NCBI RefSeq assembly: GCF_004571135.1
Contig: NZ_SPSB01000001.1
Coordinates: 744,001 to 808,000, forward strand
Direction: 5' to 3'
Origin: Algoriphagus kandeliae
GTDB taxonomy: Bacteria > Bacteroidota > Bacteroidia > Cytophagales > Cyclobacteriaceae
DNA: 64,000 nt
Made by a program: the position numbers and the translations under genes
The notes under the pieces: model-generated
Seen by the model: the letters and a program-made list of their open reading frames with translations, nothing else
What the model was told of the DNA's origin: nothing
The model's database searches: none
In this document: one piece after another, positions 1 through 8,382 of the stretch
Layout of the letters: each line of letters opens with the position of its first letter
Numbering within the stretch: the first letter of the stretch is position 1

Positions 1-526
1 TCTTCTTTGTTGCACTCAGCGGAAGAAACCTGCTCAGTTCCAATCGCTCCCCTACTATTGTAAGCAACAGAAAGGCCATCCACCAGAGAATGGAGTGGGC
101 ATAAAGCTGAAACATCAACAGATGTATATTACCTATAGCCCAACATGCAGCACCTATCCACATCAGTAGATGGGGTAAGTCTGAATGTTTGTTGTTAATT
201 CTGAGGTAAATATAGAACAAGCCGATGGCACCAACGATCAGACAGTAAAAGGCGACATTTCTAAGGTCGAGATAGTAGAAAATGATGCTCGAAGCATTAA
301 TGAGCGGGAAAGCATACAACCAGGCTTTTTTTTGGGTGATGATGCGCTCGATAAGAATCACTGTACCAAGAAAGCTTCCGGTCATCATGGCGCCATGATC
401 TAGGTAGACTGAAAGCAATGGGAGCTCTACTCCTAGTCGCAACCAGCCGGTAAGTATACCTGAAATCAATGCTGCGAGGATTATCAACATAAAGGGTAGT
501 TTGCTTAAGTTGTTGGCTAAATTCAT
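1..526 (-). CDS. Multi-pass membrane protein, C-terminal part cut off by window edge
   Basis: An open frame runs from an ATG at 526 to the window edge without a stop, giving about 175 residues. It begins MNLANNLSKLPFML and holds at least four or five hydrophobic helices, separated by short loops such as ERIITQKKAW and RINNKHSDLPH. Visible motifs are HGAMMTGSFLGT and, near the edge, GERLELSRF. I associate these with an uncharacterised polytopic membrane family but cannot name a function. It lies 106 bp downstream of nosY on the same strand, so it may be the last gene of the nos operon or may have its own promoter. A role in denitrification would be inference from position only. Confidence 0.7.
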   Translation of the reverse strand, partial: MNLANNLSKLPFMLIILAALISGILTGWLRLGVELPLLSVYLDHGAMMTGSFLGTVILIERIITQKKAWLYAFPLINASSIIFYYLDLRNVAFYCLIVGAIGLFYIYLRINNKHSDLPHLLMWIGAACWAIGNIHLLMFQLYAHSILWWMAFLLLTIVGERLELSRFLPLSATKK

Positions 527-632
527 AGGCGAGAATCAGTCATTAGATTAAACTTTCATGCGATTATTCGAAATGAAATAACCCGATTTAAGTGCTGTCA
601 TTCTTATTTATTTAATAGCTTTTAATGGTTAA

Positions 633-1415
633 TTAGAAATCATTTTTAGAAGATTTTCTAACCATTAAAACGCCAGGCATAATTACCCATAGCAGCATTA
701 AACCTAAAGAAACTGATAAGCCCAAGCTGGTACCAAAGAAGCGTTGAAAAAGTGCTCCTGTGTAACCCAATAAAGCTGAGATGTCTAGCTTTAGCAAAAC
801 CAAAATTCTCGAAAGGTCTATTGGGTTCAGGAAGCTGGCCACCAAAGCAAAGTTGTCGAGTGGGTAGTCCTGAAATATCATCATCGATAGCAGAATGATT
901 CCATCATAGATTACCGCAAAGAACAGCCACATCAGGATGGCATAACCAAAGCCTTTGATCTTATTGCTGTTGAATAGCGCAATGCAAATGGACAGCGCCA
1001 CAAAAATGAAGGTCAAGAACGCACCGCTTATCAGCAGCAAAAGGAAGTTAGCTATCTCTCCTGACTGAAATAAACCATAGGCCAAGAATGGTATACCAAG
1101 TCCTAACACAAGGCTAAGCGTCAGCGAAATAGATATGCCTAGATACTGCCCTAAAAATATAGTGCTTCTTCTCACAGGTTGTGCCAAAAGCAGCTCTGTA
1201 AACTCCCGTGAATTATAGAAGTACATGATGCCGAAGATGGTGCCTATCATTGGGGTAAGCACTACTATGACATTCATCAGTGTGATCACGGCCTTCGACA
1301 AGTCATTGTTAAGGAATAGCAAAACAAAGCCAAGTACCAGATAGAATGCGAGGTAAATGAAGCTCCATCTACTGCGCATTAGGTCTGAAAAGCTGTATTT
1401 AAATATCTTGATCAT
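633..1415 (-). CDS. nosY: NosY, ABC permease of the nitrous oxide reductase maturation system
   Basis: This 260-residue protein has about six hydrophobic helices and fits the NosY/ABC-2 permease family. It is the membrane partner of the NosF ATPase. NosDFY is known to be needed for sulfur/copper supply to the CuZ centre of N2O reductase in the periplasm. Its ATG overlaps the nosF stop by 4 bp (ATGA), so translation is probably coupled. The motif NSREFTELLLAQPVRRS after the second helix is typical of the coupling region of these permeases. It is the last recognisable nos gene here. Confidence 0.92.
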   Translation of the reverse strand: MIKIFKYSFSDLMRSRWSFIYLAFYLVLGFVLLFLNNDLSKAVITLMNVIVVLTPMIGTIFGIMYFYNSREFTELLLAQPVRRSTIFLGQYLGISISLTLSLVLGLGIPFLAYGLFQSGEIANFLLLLISGAFLTFIFVALSICIALFNSNKIKGFGYAILMWLFFAVIYDGIILLSMMIFQDYPLDNFALVASFLNPIDLSRILVLLKLDISALLGYTGALFQRFFGTSLGLSVSLGLMLLWVIMPGVLMVRKSSKNDF

Positions 1416-2110
1416 GGCTCCAAAATTTTAGCGATAGCATGCTCCAGGTTGCTGGCAGCAGTTTTTCGTCTGAGTGCGTCAATAGTACCTTGGAAATAGA
1501 TGCTTCCCTCAAGAAGGAAAAACACTTCATCGGCCAGCTCTTCCACCAAGCTCATGATGTGAGAAGTGATCAGAATGATTTTCCCTTTCTCCTTCTCTTC
1601 ATTGATCAGGCTTTTAAGCTTTATCAATGAAACGGGGTCTAGGCCTGCTGTTGGTTCATCTAGCACAATCACCGGAGAGTCAAACATAAAGGTCAACACG
1701 ATATTAACCTTCTGACGGGTGCCCCCAGAGAGTGTGCCTAGCTTTTTATCTAAGAAGCTATCTAGTCCAAAAAGTGCAATCAATGGCTCAGGTAAGGAAT
1801 CTATTTCCCTTACATCAGCAATCATGTGTATGATTTCTTTCACCGTAAGGTTGTCAGGAAAACGAGCAATTTGTGGTAGATAACCTATGTGCTTGCGGTA
1901 TTCATGCGATTTCAAGATGTCCTCTCCGTTGTAATGGATCTCCCCGCTACCGGGAATGACCATGCCCAGAAGAATCTTCAGAAAGGTGGTTTTTCCTGAT
2001 CCGTTAGGGCCAAGAATGGCATAAATCCCTCCTTTTTCAATTTCAAAATGGATGTCTTCAAGCACCTTGAGCTTGCCATAAGATTTTGTAAGGTTTTTGA
2101 CTTGTATCAT
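1412..2110 (-). CDS. nosF: NosF, ABC transporter ATPase for N2O reductase maturation
   Basis: This 232-residue ABC ATPase has a complete nucleotide-binding set: Walker A GPNGSGKTT (about residues 34-42), the signature LSGGTRQKV (about 127-135), Walker B VIVLDEP, and the switch His in LITSH. It has no membrane segments and should sit on the cytoplasmic face with NosY. Its start overlaps the nosD stop by 4 bp and its stop overlaps the nosY start by 4 bp, so nosD-nosF-nosY form a tightly coupled translation unit. The family is generic, but the position between nosD and nosY fixes the identity. Confidence 0.94.
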   Translation of the reverse strand: MIQVKNLTKSYGKLKVLEDIHFEIEKGGIYAILGPNGSGKTTFLKILLGMVIPGSGEIHYNGEDILKSHEYRKHIGYLPQIARFPDNLTVKEIIHMIADVREIDSLPEPLIALFGLDSFLDKKLGTLSGGTRQKVNIVLTFMFDSPVIVLDEPTAGLDPVSLIKLKSLINEEKEKGKIILITSHIMSLVEELADEVFFLLEGSIYFQGTIDALRRKTAASNLEHAIAKILEP

Positions 2111-3342
2111 CTGAATGGGTGCATTGAAGGTGAATTGTCTACAAGAGCGTCTGGTGTAAATACCGGAGACACTTTCTCTGAAAAATTAATAATATCTACA
2201 AATAAGCTTCTCATCAATATGATGGCCTCAGGTGTTTTATTGGCGATGTAAGAAAAGAGCTTTACAGGTCGGTAAGGCACATCACCCACACCATCCTTGT
2301 CTAGGTCATAGCCTGAGTAATCGCTCCAGTAATTGCCATTGAAAATATTATCATTCAGGTTAGAATTGTATGAGATACCAAAGGAATTACCCTCGAAATC
2401 GTTTTCGCTAAAACTATTGGTGTAGCATCCGCCCGACACTTTGATCGCCCAGCCATTTTGCCTAAATAGGTTGTTGAAGTAATTCACTCTGGAGGAGCCA
2501 TCGACATAGACTGCAATGGTGTTACGGTCAAACTTATTGTTGAGCACCTCTCCATCATAGATCTCTTTAAGTAGAAGTCCGTAAGAAGCGCTGCCCCAAT
2601 TCTGCACAAAAGTATTCTCTATCATTTTGATCCACTTTGAAAACATCACAGCTACTCCCGCCCCATTGCTTTCAAAGGTGTTCTGTCTGTACTCGTCATG
2701 GTTTGAGAACATAAAATGTAGCCCATATCTCACATTGTGATGACTGTAATTGTTTAATAAAGTACTTCCATCGACAAACTCGAGGTAGATCCCGTCTCTC
2801 ATGCCTTTTACCTCATTGTGAGCGATATGCACGCTATCACAGTCCCAGAGGTGCACACCATTTCCGGATTGGTCTTCCCTTGTTGCTTCACCAAACACCT
2901 TATTGTTGATGATGCTTCCATGATTTGATTTCTCAACCAGAATTCCGAAAAACGAATCCCTGATCTCATTGTCAATAATGGAAAATCTTTCTGCTCGATG
3001 AATGTAAATGGCAGCATAGTCTTTGGTATAGCTTCGGCCTGAATTGAGCAATTCAAAACCTGAAATTGTCACGTCATCAGAGAGGATTTTTAGAATGTAA
3101 TCCTGCTTCTGACCATCTAAAACTGTTCCTTCCTTGCCAATAAGCGTAAGAGGCTTCTTAATCTCAGTTCCCGGACTTGGGTAGATACCGGGCTCAAAGA
3201 TCAAAGTGTCGCCCGGTGCTGCAAATGCTACAGCAGCCTCGACTGTGGATAGATCACAGCTGGCACAAACCTTATAAGTGTTTGCCCAAGCCAAATGACT
3301 ACACAGTGCAAAAAGAAGCAGTATGATTGATTTTTGATTCAT
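2107..3342 (-). CDS. nosD: NosD, periplasmic beta-helix maturation protein
   Basis: This 411-residue protein has a Sec signal (MNQKSIILLLFALCSHLAWA) followed by many short parallel beta-helix repeats rich in Asn and Gly, for example NNKVFGEAT and NNYSHHN. That is the NosD/carbohydrate-binding (CASH) fold. NosD works in the periplasm with the NosFY transporter to build the CuZ site of NosZ. The start lies 10 bp after the nosL stop, and the gene ends inside the nosF start. The C-terminal tail after about residue 375 is less repetitive. Length and order match the usual nosDFY block. Confidence 0.94.
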   Translation of the reverse strand: MNQKSIILLLFALCSHLAWANTYKVCASCDLSTVEAAVAFAAPGDTLIFEPGIYPSPGTEIKKPLTLIGKEGTVLDGQKQDYILKILSDDVTISGFELLNSGRSYTKDYAAIYIHRAERFSIIDNEIRDSFFGILVEKSNHGSIINNKVFGEATREDQSGNGVHLWDCDSVHIAHNEVKGMRDGIYLEFVDGSTLLNNYSHHNVRYGLHFMFSNHDEYRQNTFESNGAGVAVMFSKWIKMIENTFVQNWGSASYGLLLKEIYDGEVLNNKFDRNTIAVYVDGSSRVNYFNNLFRQNGWAIKVSGGCYTNSFSENDFEGNSFGISYNSNLNDNIFNGNYWSDYSGYDLDKDGVGDVPYRPVKLFSYIANKTPEAIILMRSLFVDIINFSEKVSPVFTPDALVDNSPSMHPFR

Positions 3343-3352
3343 TCGCTGTCGA

Positions 3353-4432
3353 CTAATGATCAGCCAAAGCTGTTTTGTTAAGACGCATTTTCACCTCTTC
3401 CCAGGAAAGCTTGTCTCCCCCGGCTGATTGATGCGTTTTATTTAGTTCAGATTCAAGGGCAAATGCTGTTAAAAAAGCACCCATTGGACTTGGTATTTTC
3501 TCGGTTATGAGAAAGCTGGCATCCGTTGCTTTGGTTAGCTCACCGGGTACCGCATAGTCGGCCACCAAAATCTTGCTAGGCGCAGGTCTATCCCAATTGT
3601 TCAGGTCATAAACCATACATTCAATGGCATCATACTTATAATTTCTACCCTTGCTGGTGACTATTTGTGCCGCATGCTGTTTATCAACAATTGTCATTCG
3701 ACAGAAGTGACAGCCATCATGACCGTAGCTTATCGGATCAGGTTCTTGACTGCAAGCGCTTACAAATAGAAATGCAAGCAAAGTAAAGCTAGCCAATGAA
3801 GCTTTGTTCCCGCCACGGGCTTTTGCCGCTAATTTTGACTTACGACCAAGGTAAAAAGCAGCAAGCGTCATTAATAATCCGATGCCCATTAGAATCCCGC
3901 CTGACCTTGGGTAAGAGTAGGCATCAAAATTCAATAGTTTTTTATGGCCGATCATCGGTGGGTTATAAACCATTGGGGTGCCGTCAGGATTAACGAGTTT
4001 CATAATTGCATTTGGATCAAGGTCACTTCCATAATCTACTAACCAAAGGTTGAAATCATAGAATCCAAGAACACCGAGAACGCTCATTGCTAGGAACCAC
4101 GTCAAAAACCAGAAAGGTGAGATCTTAATGATCAAGCCTAAGATACCAATGATTATTCCGAGTGCGGCCATTCCACCGACAACTTTTGGAAATACATCGA
4201 ACTCCCACATGTCTTCAGGTTTTGGTAAGGTCTTCATTCCAATATAGTGGTTCAAACCATCGATATTTTGGATGTCGAATTCATTTTCGCCTTTCAGACC
4301 ATTGATGTAGATATCTATTCCTAAAGGGTCAGGATACTGTGGCGCACCCAAGCGAATGTTCCACATGGGTAGGACAAATAAACCAAGTAGCAGGCTACTC
4401 CCGAGTATCATGAGCATACTGGCTTTTTTCAT
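3353..4432 (-). CDS. nosL: NosL copper chaperone fused behind a four-helix membrane domain
   Basis: I start the protein at the ATG at 4432 (MKKASMLMILGSS, 359 aa). A longer frame from 4501 would begin inside a perfect hairpin. Residues 1-205 contain about four hydrophobic segments and a large extracytoplasmic loop. Residues 206-227 look like a second lipoprotein signal (LLAFLFVSAC, Cys227). Residues 228-359 are a NosL domain with CHFCRM at 241-246, the Cu(I)-binding motif of the family. NosL delivers copper to apo-NosZ. NosL is usually a separate lipoprotein of about 150-190 aa, so this looks like two genes joined in frame. Whether the internal lipobox is cleaved cannot be read from sequence. 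Confidence 0.88.
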   Translation of the reverse strand: MKKASMLMILGSSLLLGLFVLPMWNIRLGAPQYPDPLGIDIYINGLKGENEFDIQNIDGLNHYIGMKTLPKPEDMWEFDVFPKVVGGMAALGIIIGILGLIIKISPFWFLTWFLAMSVLGVLGFYDFNLWLVDYGSDLDPNAIMKLVNPDGTPMVYNPPMIGHKKLLNFDAYSYPRSGGILMGIGLLMTLAAFYLGRKSKLAAKARGGNKASLASFTLLAFLFVSACSQEPDPISYGHDGCHFCRMTIVDKQHAAQIVTSKGRNYKYDAIECMVYDLNNWDRPAPSKILVADYAVPGELTKATDASFLITEKIPSPMGAFLTAFALESELNKTHQSAGGDKLSWEEVKMRLNKTALADH

Positions 4433-4471
4433 TTTCTTTTGCTTTAGGGTGATAGGAATTGCTTTAAGTAA

Positions 4472-4504
4472 AGTTTGAGGCAGGCAGAATACCTGCCTCA
4501 AACT
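4472..4504 (-). terminator. Perfect 13-bp hairpin between nosZ and nosL
   Basis: The arms AGTTTGAGGCAGG (4472-4484) and CCTGCCTCAAACT (4492-4504) are exact reverse complements around a 7-nt loop. The hairpin begins 11 nt after the nosZ stop. On the minus strand it is followed by TTACTTAAAG, only a weak U tract. A partial terminator or a 3' stabiliser of the nosZ message are both reasonable. Either would give more nosZ than nosLDFY transcript. Confidence 0.75.
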
Positions 4505-4515
4505 CGAACCACATC

Positions 4516-6474
4516 TTACTCATCCAAAGACCAACTCAATTCGATATTGGAGTTTGCCGGAGATACCCTGATATAACCCTGCATTTCCTGGTGTAGTGCA
4601 GAACAGAAATCAGTACAATAGAACGGCCATACACCAACTTGCTTAGGTTCCCATAGCGATGTTTTGGTTTGTCCTGGCATGATCAGAATCTCAGATGTTC
4701 CTTGCCCGATCATTGCAAAACCGTGAGGCACATCAAAGTCCTGCTCATGGTTGGTGATATGGAAGTAAACCTTATCTCCTACTTTGATACCTTCGATGTT
4801 ATCAGGCGTGAAGTGAGATCGAATCGAAGACATATAGATATGTACTTCCTTGCCTTTTCTTTCAATTCTTGCCTCCCCTGGGTTCTTGATACCATAAGGG
4901 TGATTGTTTTCGTCCAATCGATAGATCTTTTTAGAATTGTTCATGATCAATTCTGCGTCAGCACCTGCAGCATAATGCGGTTCACCATGTGTAGGGAAAT
5001 CATATAAAAGCTCCATCTTCTCGCCTGAGATGTCATAGATCTGTGCCGAGTGCTCCATTTCAGGTCCTGTTGGAAGGTAACGGTCTTTGGTAATCTTATT
5101 CATGGCTACTAAATACTTGCCATGAGGCTTTCTAGAGTTACCACCAGGAATCATCAAGTGACCTACAGAATAATAGGTTGGCTTTCTATCTACCACTTCC
5201 CAAGTATCAAGCTTCCACTTCACCACTTCAGAAGAAATAAAGAAGGTTGTATAAGCATTCCCTCTACCATCAAACTCAGTGTGCAATGGACCTAAGCCAC
5301 CACTTTGTACACTTCCTGCTAATACATCATCATAGTTAAGAATTGGAATACCGTATGCATCACCATCAAATTTCTCTGCTTCGATAGCCGCCAACATCTT
5401 GTCGAATGAGTGTACGGTAATATTTGCTGAAAGCTTACCGGCACCAATAATGTATTCCCCATTAGGATCTACGTCACAACCGTGAGGAGATTTTGGTGTT
5501 GGAAGGAAATAAATAGCACCTGGAACATCCATCGGATTTACTGTAAGCACTTCCTTCTTCATGGTAGAAGTCGCCATGTGAGTTGACTCATCATATACGT
5601 TATGCGCATAATTGGCAGCCATCTTAGTACCACCACCATTATTTACAAACTCTTCAATCTTCTTCCAGTTAATGGCTGCAATAAAGTCCTTGTCATTTTG
5701 TGAGGCATTCACCTCCAAAAGGGTGTTGGCTTCTTCAGTATTATAAGTTGAGAAGAAGAACCAGCCATGAGACTTACCTCTACCAGGATGAGAAAGGTCA
5801 TAGTTAAATCCAGGCATCAAAAGCTGGAATTTGATATCCATATGACCATGCTCCTGGTCGACAGCGATAAAAGTAAGTGCTCCTTTAAAGTTCGCTTTAT
5901 ACTCATTGATTGGCATATCTTGTTGAGGAACCGGAACAGCAAAACGGGTACCGGCTACTACATATTCTGTATTTTCTGTAATGAAAGACGAACTGTGGTT
6001 ACCTGCACTATTTGGCACCTCTATGATCTCTTCAGTCTCAAAGGTTGTTAAGCTGATTCGTGCAATTCTAGGCGTATTATTACCATTTGCAAAAATCCAC
6101 CTACCATCTAATTCGCCATTGGTCTGCGAAATATCCGGGTGGTGAAGATCGTCCCAAGGAATAAATCCAAAGGAAGTATTCAGCATAGGCTTGGTCTCTT
6201 CGGAATAGCCATAACCCGAGGTTGGGAACTGCGAAAAGACAGGAATCTCTTTGAACAACCTTCCTGAAGGAAGTCCATAGACTGTTAGGTTACCGCTGTA
6301 TCCACCAGATAGAAAAGCATACTGCTCATCTCTCTCCCCCGGTGCAACGTATACTTTCTCAGCAATGCTACTGCCGAGTGCACCACTACCATTATTACCG
6401 TTTTGACCACAGCCCACAATGAGCGTGATTAAACCAATAATTAGGGTACTCTTTAAAAATATATTGGTCTTCAT
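4516..6474 (-). CDS. nosZ: Nitrous oxide reductase, clade II (Sec/lipoprotein type)
   Basis: This 652-residue periplasmic copper enzyme reduces N2O to N2. The N-terminus MKTNIFLKST ends in a lipobox (LIVGC, Cys22) and lacks a Tat RR motif, which marks clade II. The propeller domain carries His ligands for CuZ, for example LHHPD (His111, His112), SPHGCDVDP and HGEPHYA. The C-terminal cupredoxin carries the CuA motif C620-x3-C624-x3-H628-x2-M631. It sits between a fasciclin lipoprotein (11 bp upstream) and nosL. The cytochrome c two genes upstream is the likely electron donor. No nosR or nosX is present, as expected for this clade. Confidence 0.97.
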   Translation of the reverse strand: MKTNIFLKSTLIIGLITLIVGCGQNGNNGSGALGSSIAEKVYVAPGERDEQYAFLSGGYSGNLTVYGLPSGRLFKEIPVFSQFPTSGYGYSEETKPMLNTSFGFIPWDDLHHPDISQTNGELDGRWIFANGNNTPRIARISLTTFETEEIIEVPNSAGNHSSSFITENTEYVVAGTRFAVPVPQQDMPINEYKANFKGALTFIAVDQEHGHMDIKFQLLMPGFNYDLSHPGRGKSHGWFFFSTYNTEEANTLLEVNASQNDKDFIAAINWKKIEEFVNNGGGTKMAANYAHNVYDESTHMATSTMKKEVLTVNPMDVPGAIYFLPTPKSPHGCDVDPNGEYIIGAGKLSANITVHSFDKMLAAIEAEKFDGDAYGIPILNYDDVLAGSVQSGGLGPLHTEFDGRGNAYTTFFISSEVVKWKLDTWEVVDRKPTYYSVGHLMIPGGNSRKPHGKYLVAMNKITKDRYLPTGPEMEHSAQIYDISGEKMELLYDFPTHGEPHYAAGADAELIMNNSKKIYRLDENNHPYGIKNPGEARIERKGKEVHIYMSSIRSHFTPDNIEGIKVGDKVYFHITNHEQDFDVPHGFAMIGQGTSEILIMPGQTKTSLWEPKQVGVWPFYCTDFCSALHQEMQGYIRVSPANSNIELSWSLDE

Positions 6475-6485
6475 ATTCGTATTAT

Positions 6486-7052
6486 TTAAGGTAAGATCAC
6501 TTGTTCGATTACATGTATAATGCCGTTTGAAGCAGGCACTGAGGCTACGATTCTAGCTCCGCCAACGCTTACATTGCCACCTTCAATGGTTACCTCCAAA
6601 TAGTCACCGGTAGCCATATACAGCTTGCGTCCTTTTTGTGCCTCTCTTTTGAGGACTTCAATGTCATAAGAACCCGGGGCAGCATGACGCGTGAGTATGG
6701 TTGCCAGGTCGCCCTTGTTTTCAGGTTTCAATAGGTTTTCTAATGTTCCTTCCGGAAGTGCATCAAATGCCTCATTTACTGGAGCAAAAACAGTTAGTGG
6801 CCCTGCGTTCACCAGCACATGCTCGATCTGAGCAGCTTGTACCGCTGCTACTAAGGTGCTGTGAGGTTCAGATGAAATGGCCACCTGAAGGATGTTCGGA
6901 TCAGAGACATCATCAACTACCGATGCCTGTCCCTGTGGGTGCGATGACTGCGCATCATTGGATGACGCATCTGACCCTGTTTGGGATGTGTTGCTGCAAG
7001 CACAGACCAGCAGGGTCAAAAGTGCTGCGGTTAGAAGCTTAAAAGTTTTCAT
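6486..7052 (-). CDS. Fasciclin (FAS1) domain lipoprotein in the nos operon
   Basis: I use the ATG at 7052 (MKTFKLLTAALL, 188 aa), because it gives a clean lipoprotein signal with Cys19 (VCACS). A seven-codon longer start would overlap the cytochrome gene. After a Ser/Asp/Gln-rich linker, residues 60-188 form one FAS1 domain, with AGPLTVFAPVNEAFDALP and the terminal NGIIHVIEQVILP motif. FAS1 domains mediate protein-protein or surface contacts. The place between cytochrome c and nosZ suggests a periplasmic scaffold or assembly role for N2O reductase, but that is inference. No catalytic residues are apparent. Confidence 0.85.
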   Translation of the reverse strand: MKTFKLLTAALLTLLVCACSNTSQTGSDASSNDAQSSHPQGQASVVDDVSDPNILQVAISSEPHSTLVAAVQAAQIEHVLVNAGPLTVFAPVNEAFDALPEGTLENLLKPENKGDLATILTRHAAPGSYDIEVLKREAQKGRKLYMATGDYLEVTIEGGNVSVGGARIVASVPASNGIIHVIEQVILP

Positions 7053-7065
7053 AGTTGTAGAGATT

Positions 7066-7557
7066 TTAGTCAAGTGTTCTGAAATATTCTAGTATGTCGC
7101 GAGCCTGCTCTACGGTCATGTTTTGATTGGCCATGGCAGCCCCGTTAAATTCTATCAAAAGGTCTTTGGCACATCTGTCCTGCTCAACCATCAATTGAGG
7201 GTCAAGAATCATGTTCATGATCCATTCCGGACTTCTTCTTTTCATGATGCCTTTTGGCGAAGGACCGATAAAGCGCTTGTCAATCTTGTGGCATGCACTA
7301 CAATTGGTATTGAAGATCTTTTCTCCCCTAGCAACCATTTCAACATCAATGGTGGCATCAAGAGGAAGGTCTTTTATCCTACCGACTCCTTTATTATCGA
7401 GCGTTATTCTTTCACTGGCAGGTACAGTGCTTTCAAGCATTGATGCTGGTTTCTTTTTCACTGAGCCATCATCAGCTGTATCAGTACTCTCCCCGCCACC
7501 GCAAGAAGCAATGGTAAAGGCTAGTAGGACGATCAATGGGGTTATTAGCTTTTTCAT
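7066..7557 (-). CDS. Lipoprotein c-type cytochrome, probable electron donor to NosZ
   Basis: This 163-residue protein has a lipobox (FTIASC, Cys19), a low-complexity linker, and a class I cytochrome c domain. The haem motif CSACH is at 86-90, and GAAMANQNM near residue 140 supplies the likely Met axial ligand. It is expected to be anchored in the periplasm and to pass electrons from the respiratory chain to N2O reductase. The start is 40 bp after the ric stop, and the stop is 13 bp before the fasciclin start. RFIGPSPKGIMKRRSPEW resembles cytochrome c552-type sequences in Bacteroidota nos clusters. Confidence 0.92.
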   Translation of the reverse strand: MKKLITPLIVLLAFTIASCGGGESTDTADDGSVKKKPASMLESTVPASERITLDNKGVGRIKDLPLDATIDVEMVARGEKIFNTNCSACHKIDKRFIGPSPKGIMKRRSPEWIMNMILDPQLMVEQDRCAKDLLIEFNGAAMANQNMTVEQARDILEYFRTLD

Positions 7558-7597
7558 TTCAATAGAGATTTGTTAGTTAACTGAGTTCTTTATTTCA

Positions 7598-8344
7598 TTA
7601 AGTATTATTTGTTGCCGTCTGAAAATCAAAAAGTTGGAACATCTGCTGAGCCGATGGAAATAGAATGTTGTTCTCCAGGTGAACGTGCTTATGCAGGTCT
7701 TGCTCAAATTCTTCTAGCAAAGCATAGGTGACTTTAAAGGTTTGGCATGCGTCAGCAGGTGCTGTATAATTGTTAGAAAGCTGAGCGATCTTCTTAAATC
7801 TTGCGCCCTCTGCTTCATGCTCGGCTTCCATGCATTGAACCGGATTGTCAATGTGTTCGAAATGCGGTTTTGAAAGCGGAAAGCCTGCATTCTTAGCCTG
7901 AACCATGGCTTTTACATAAGGAAAAAGCACGAGTTCCTCTTTTTCCATGTGAACCCTTAAAGCCTCTGCACCATTCGCAAATAGAGCGTTGATCTCCAAT
8001 AATTCGGGATGATTTTGACCGTGGACTCGACAAAGTTTGTTGAGATAAATGGTCAAAACCGGAATGGTTGCTCTAACATAGTTGTGATGCGTTTCTACTA
8101 TGTTTTCGATCAATTGATCTAGTGGAAGAGCTTGCCAATCATTTTCTGCTTTTTCAGCTAAGGCCACCCCCAGCTCCTTAATCACTTCTTCAAGATCTTG
8201 ACCTTGTTTTTGGCAGGCATCCGCCAAGGTAATTCCGCCACCACAACAAAAATCAATGTTGTGAGCAGTAAAGACTTTAGAGGTTCTAAAGTTGGTTGCG
8301 ACTATCTCTCCTACTTTTGCTTGTGCTAATTTTTCCATGCTCAT
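7598..8344 (-). CDS. ric: Ric/ScdA/YtfE-type di-iron iron-sulfur cluster repair protein
   Basis: I start at the ATG at 8344 (MSMEKLAQAKVG, 248 aa) rather than a TTG at 8356, which lies inside a palindrome. The N-terminal ScdA_N domain contains NIDFCCGGG and LADACQKQG. The remainder is a hemerythrin-like four-helix domain with the expected spaced His/Glu ligands (ETHHNYVR, HMEKEELVLFPY, EHEAEG, HKHVHLENNILFP). These cytoplasmic proteins repair Fe-S clusters damaged by nitric oxide or oxidants. The gene follows an rrf2 regulator by 38 bp and precedes the cytochrome/nos genes, linking NO defence to N2O respiration. Confidence 0.93.
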   Translation of the reverse strand: MSMEKLAQAKVGEIVATNFRTSKVFTAHNIDFCCGGGITLADACQKQGQDLEEVIKELGVALAEKAENDWQALPLDQLIENIVETHHNYVRATIPVLTIYLNKLCRVHGQNHPELLEINALFANGAEALRVHMEKEELVLFPYVKAMVQAKNAGFPLSKPHFEHIDNPVQCMEAEHEAEGARFKKIAQLSNNYTAPADACQTFKVTYALLEEFEQDLHKHVHLENNILFPSAQQMFQLFDFQTATNNT

Positions 8345-8350
8345 AATTAA

Positions 8351-8372
8351 GGACAATAATGTCCGTTATTGT
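8351..8372 (-). promoter_or_regulatory. Candidate Rrf2 operator before ric
   Basis: GGACAATAATGTCC (8351-8364) has arms GGACA/TGTCC. It overlaps a second palindrome, ACAATAA-N6-TTATTGT (8353-8372). The site lies just upstream of the ric start. A related sequence, GGACAATCTTATCC (11 of 14 identical), overlaps the rrf2 promoter. Autoregulation by Rrf2-family proteins is well known; assigning this site to this regulator is inference. Confidence 0.5.
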
Positions 8373-8382
8373 TTTAAATTTT

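Noticed and set aside
4433..4501. Longer nosL start (MRQVFCLPQ...)
   Set aside because: It begins inside a perfect 13-bp hairpin and adds a poorly typical N-terminus; the ATG at 4432 gives a normal hydrophobic start.
6701..7042. 113-codon plus-strand frame over the fasciclin gene
   Set aside because: Antisense to a FAS1 domain; no start context or motif.
8345..8356. TTG start for ric four codons upstream
   Set aside because: It falls inside the palindrome proposed as operator, and two good ATG codons follow at once.
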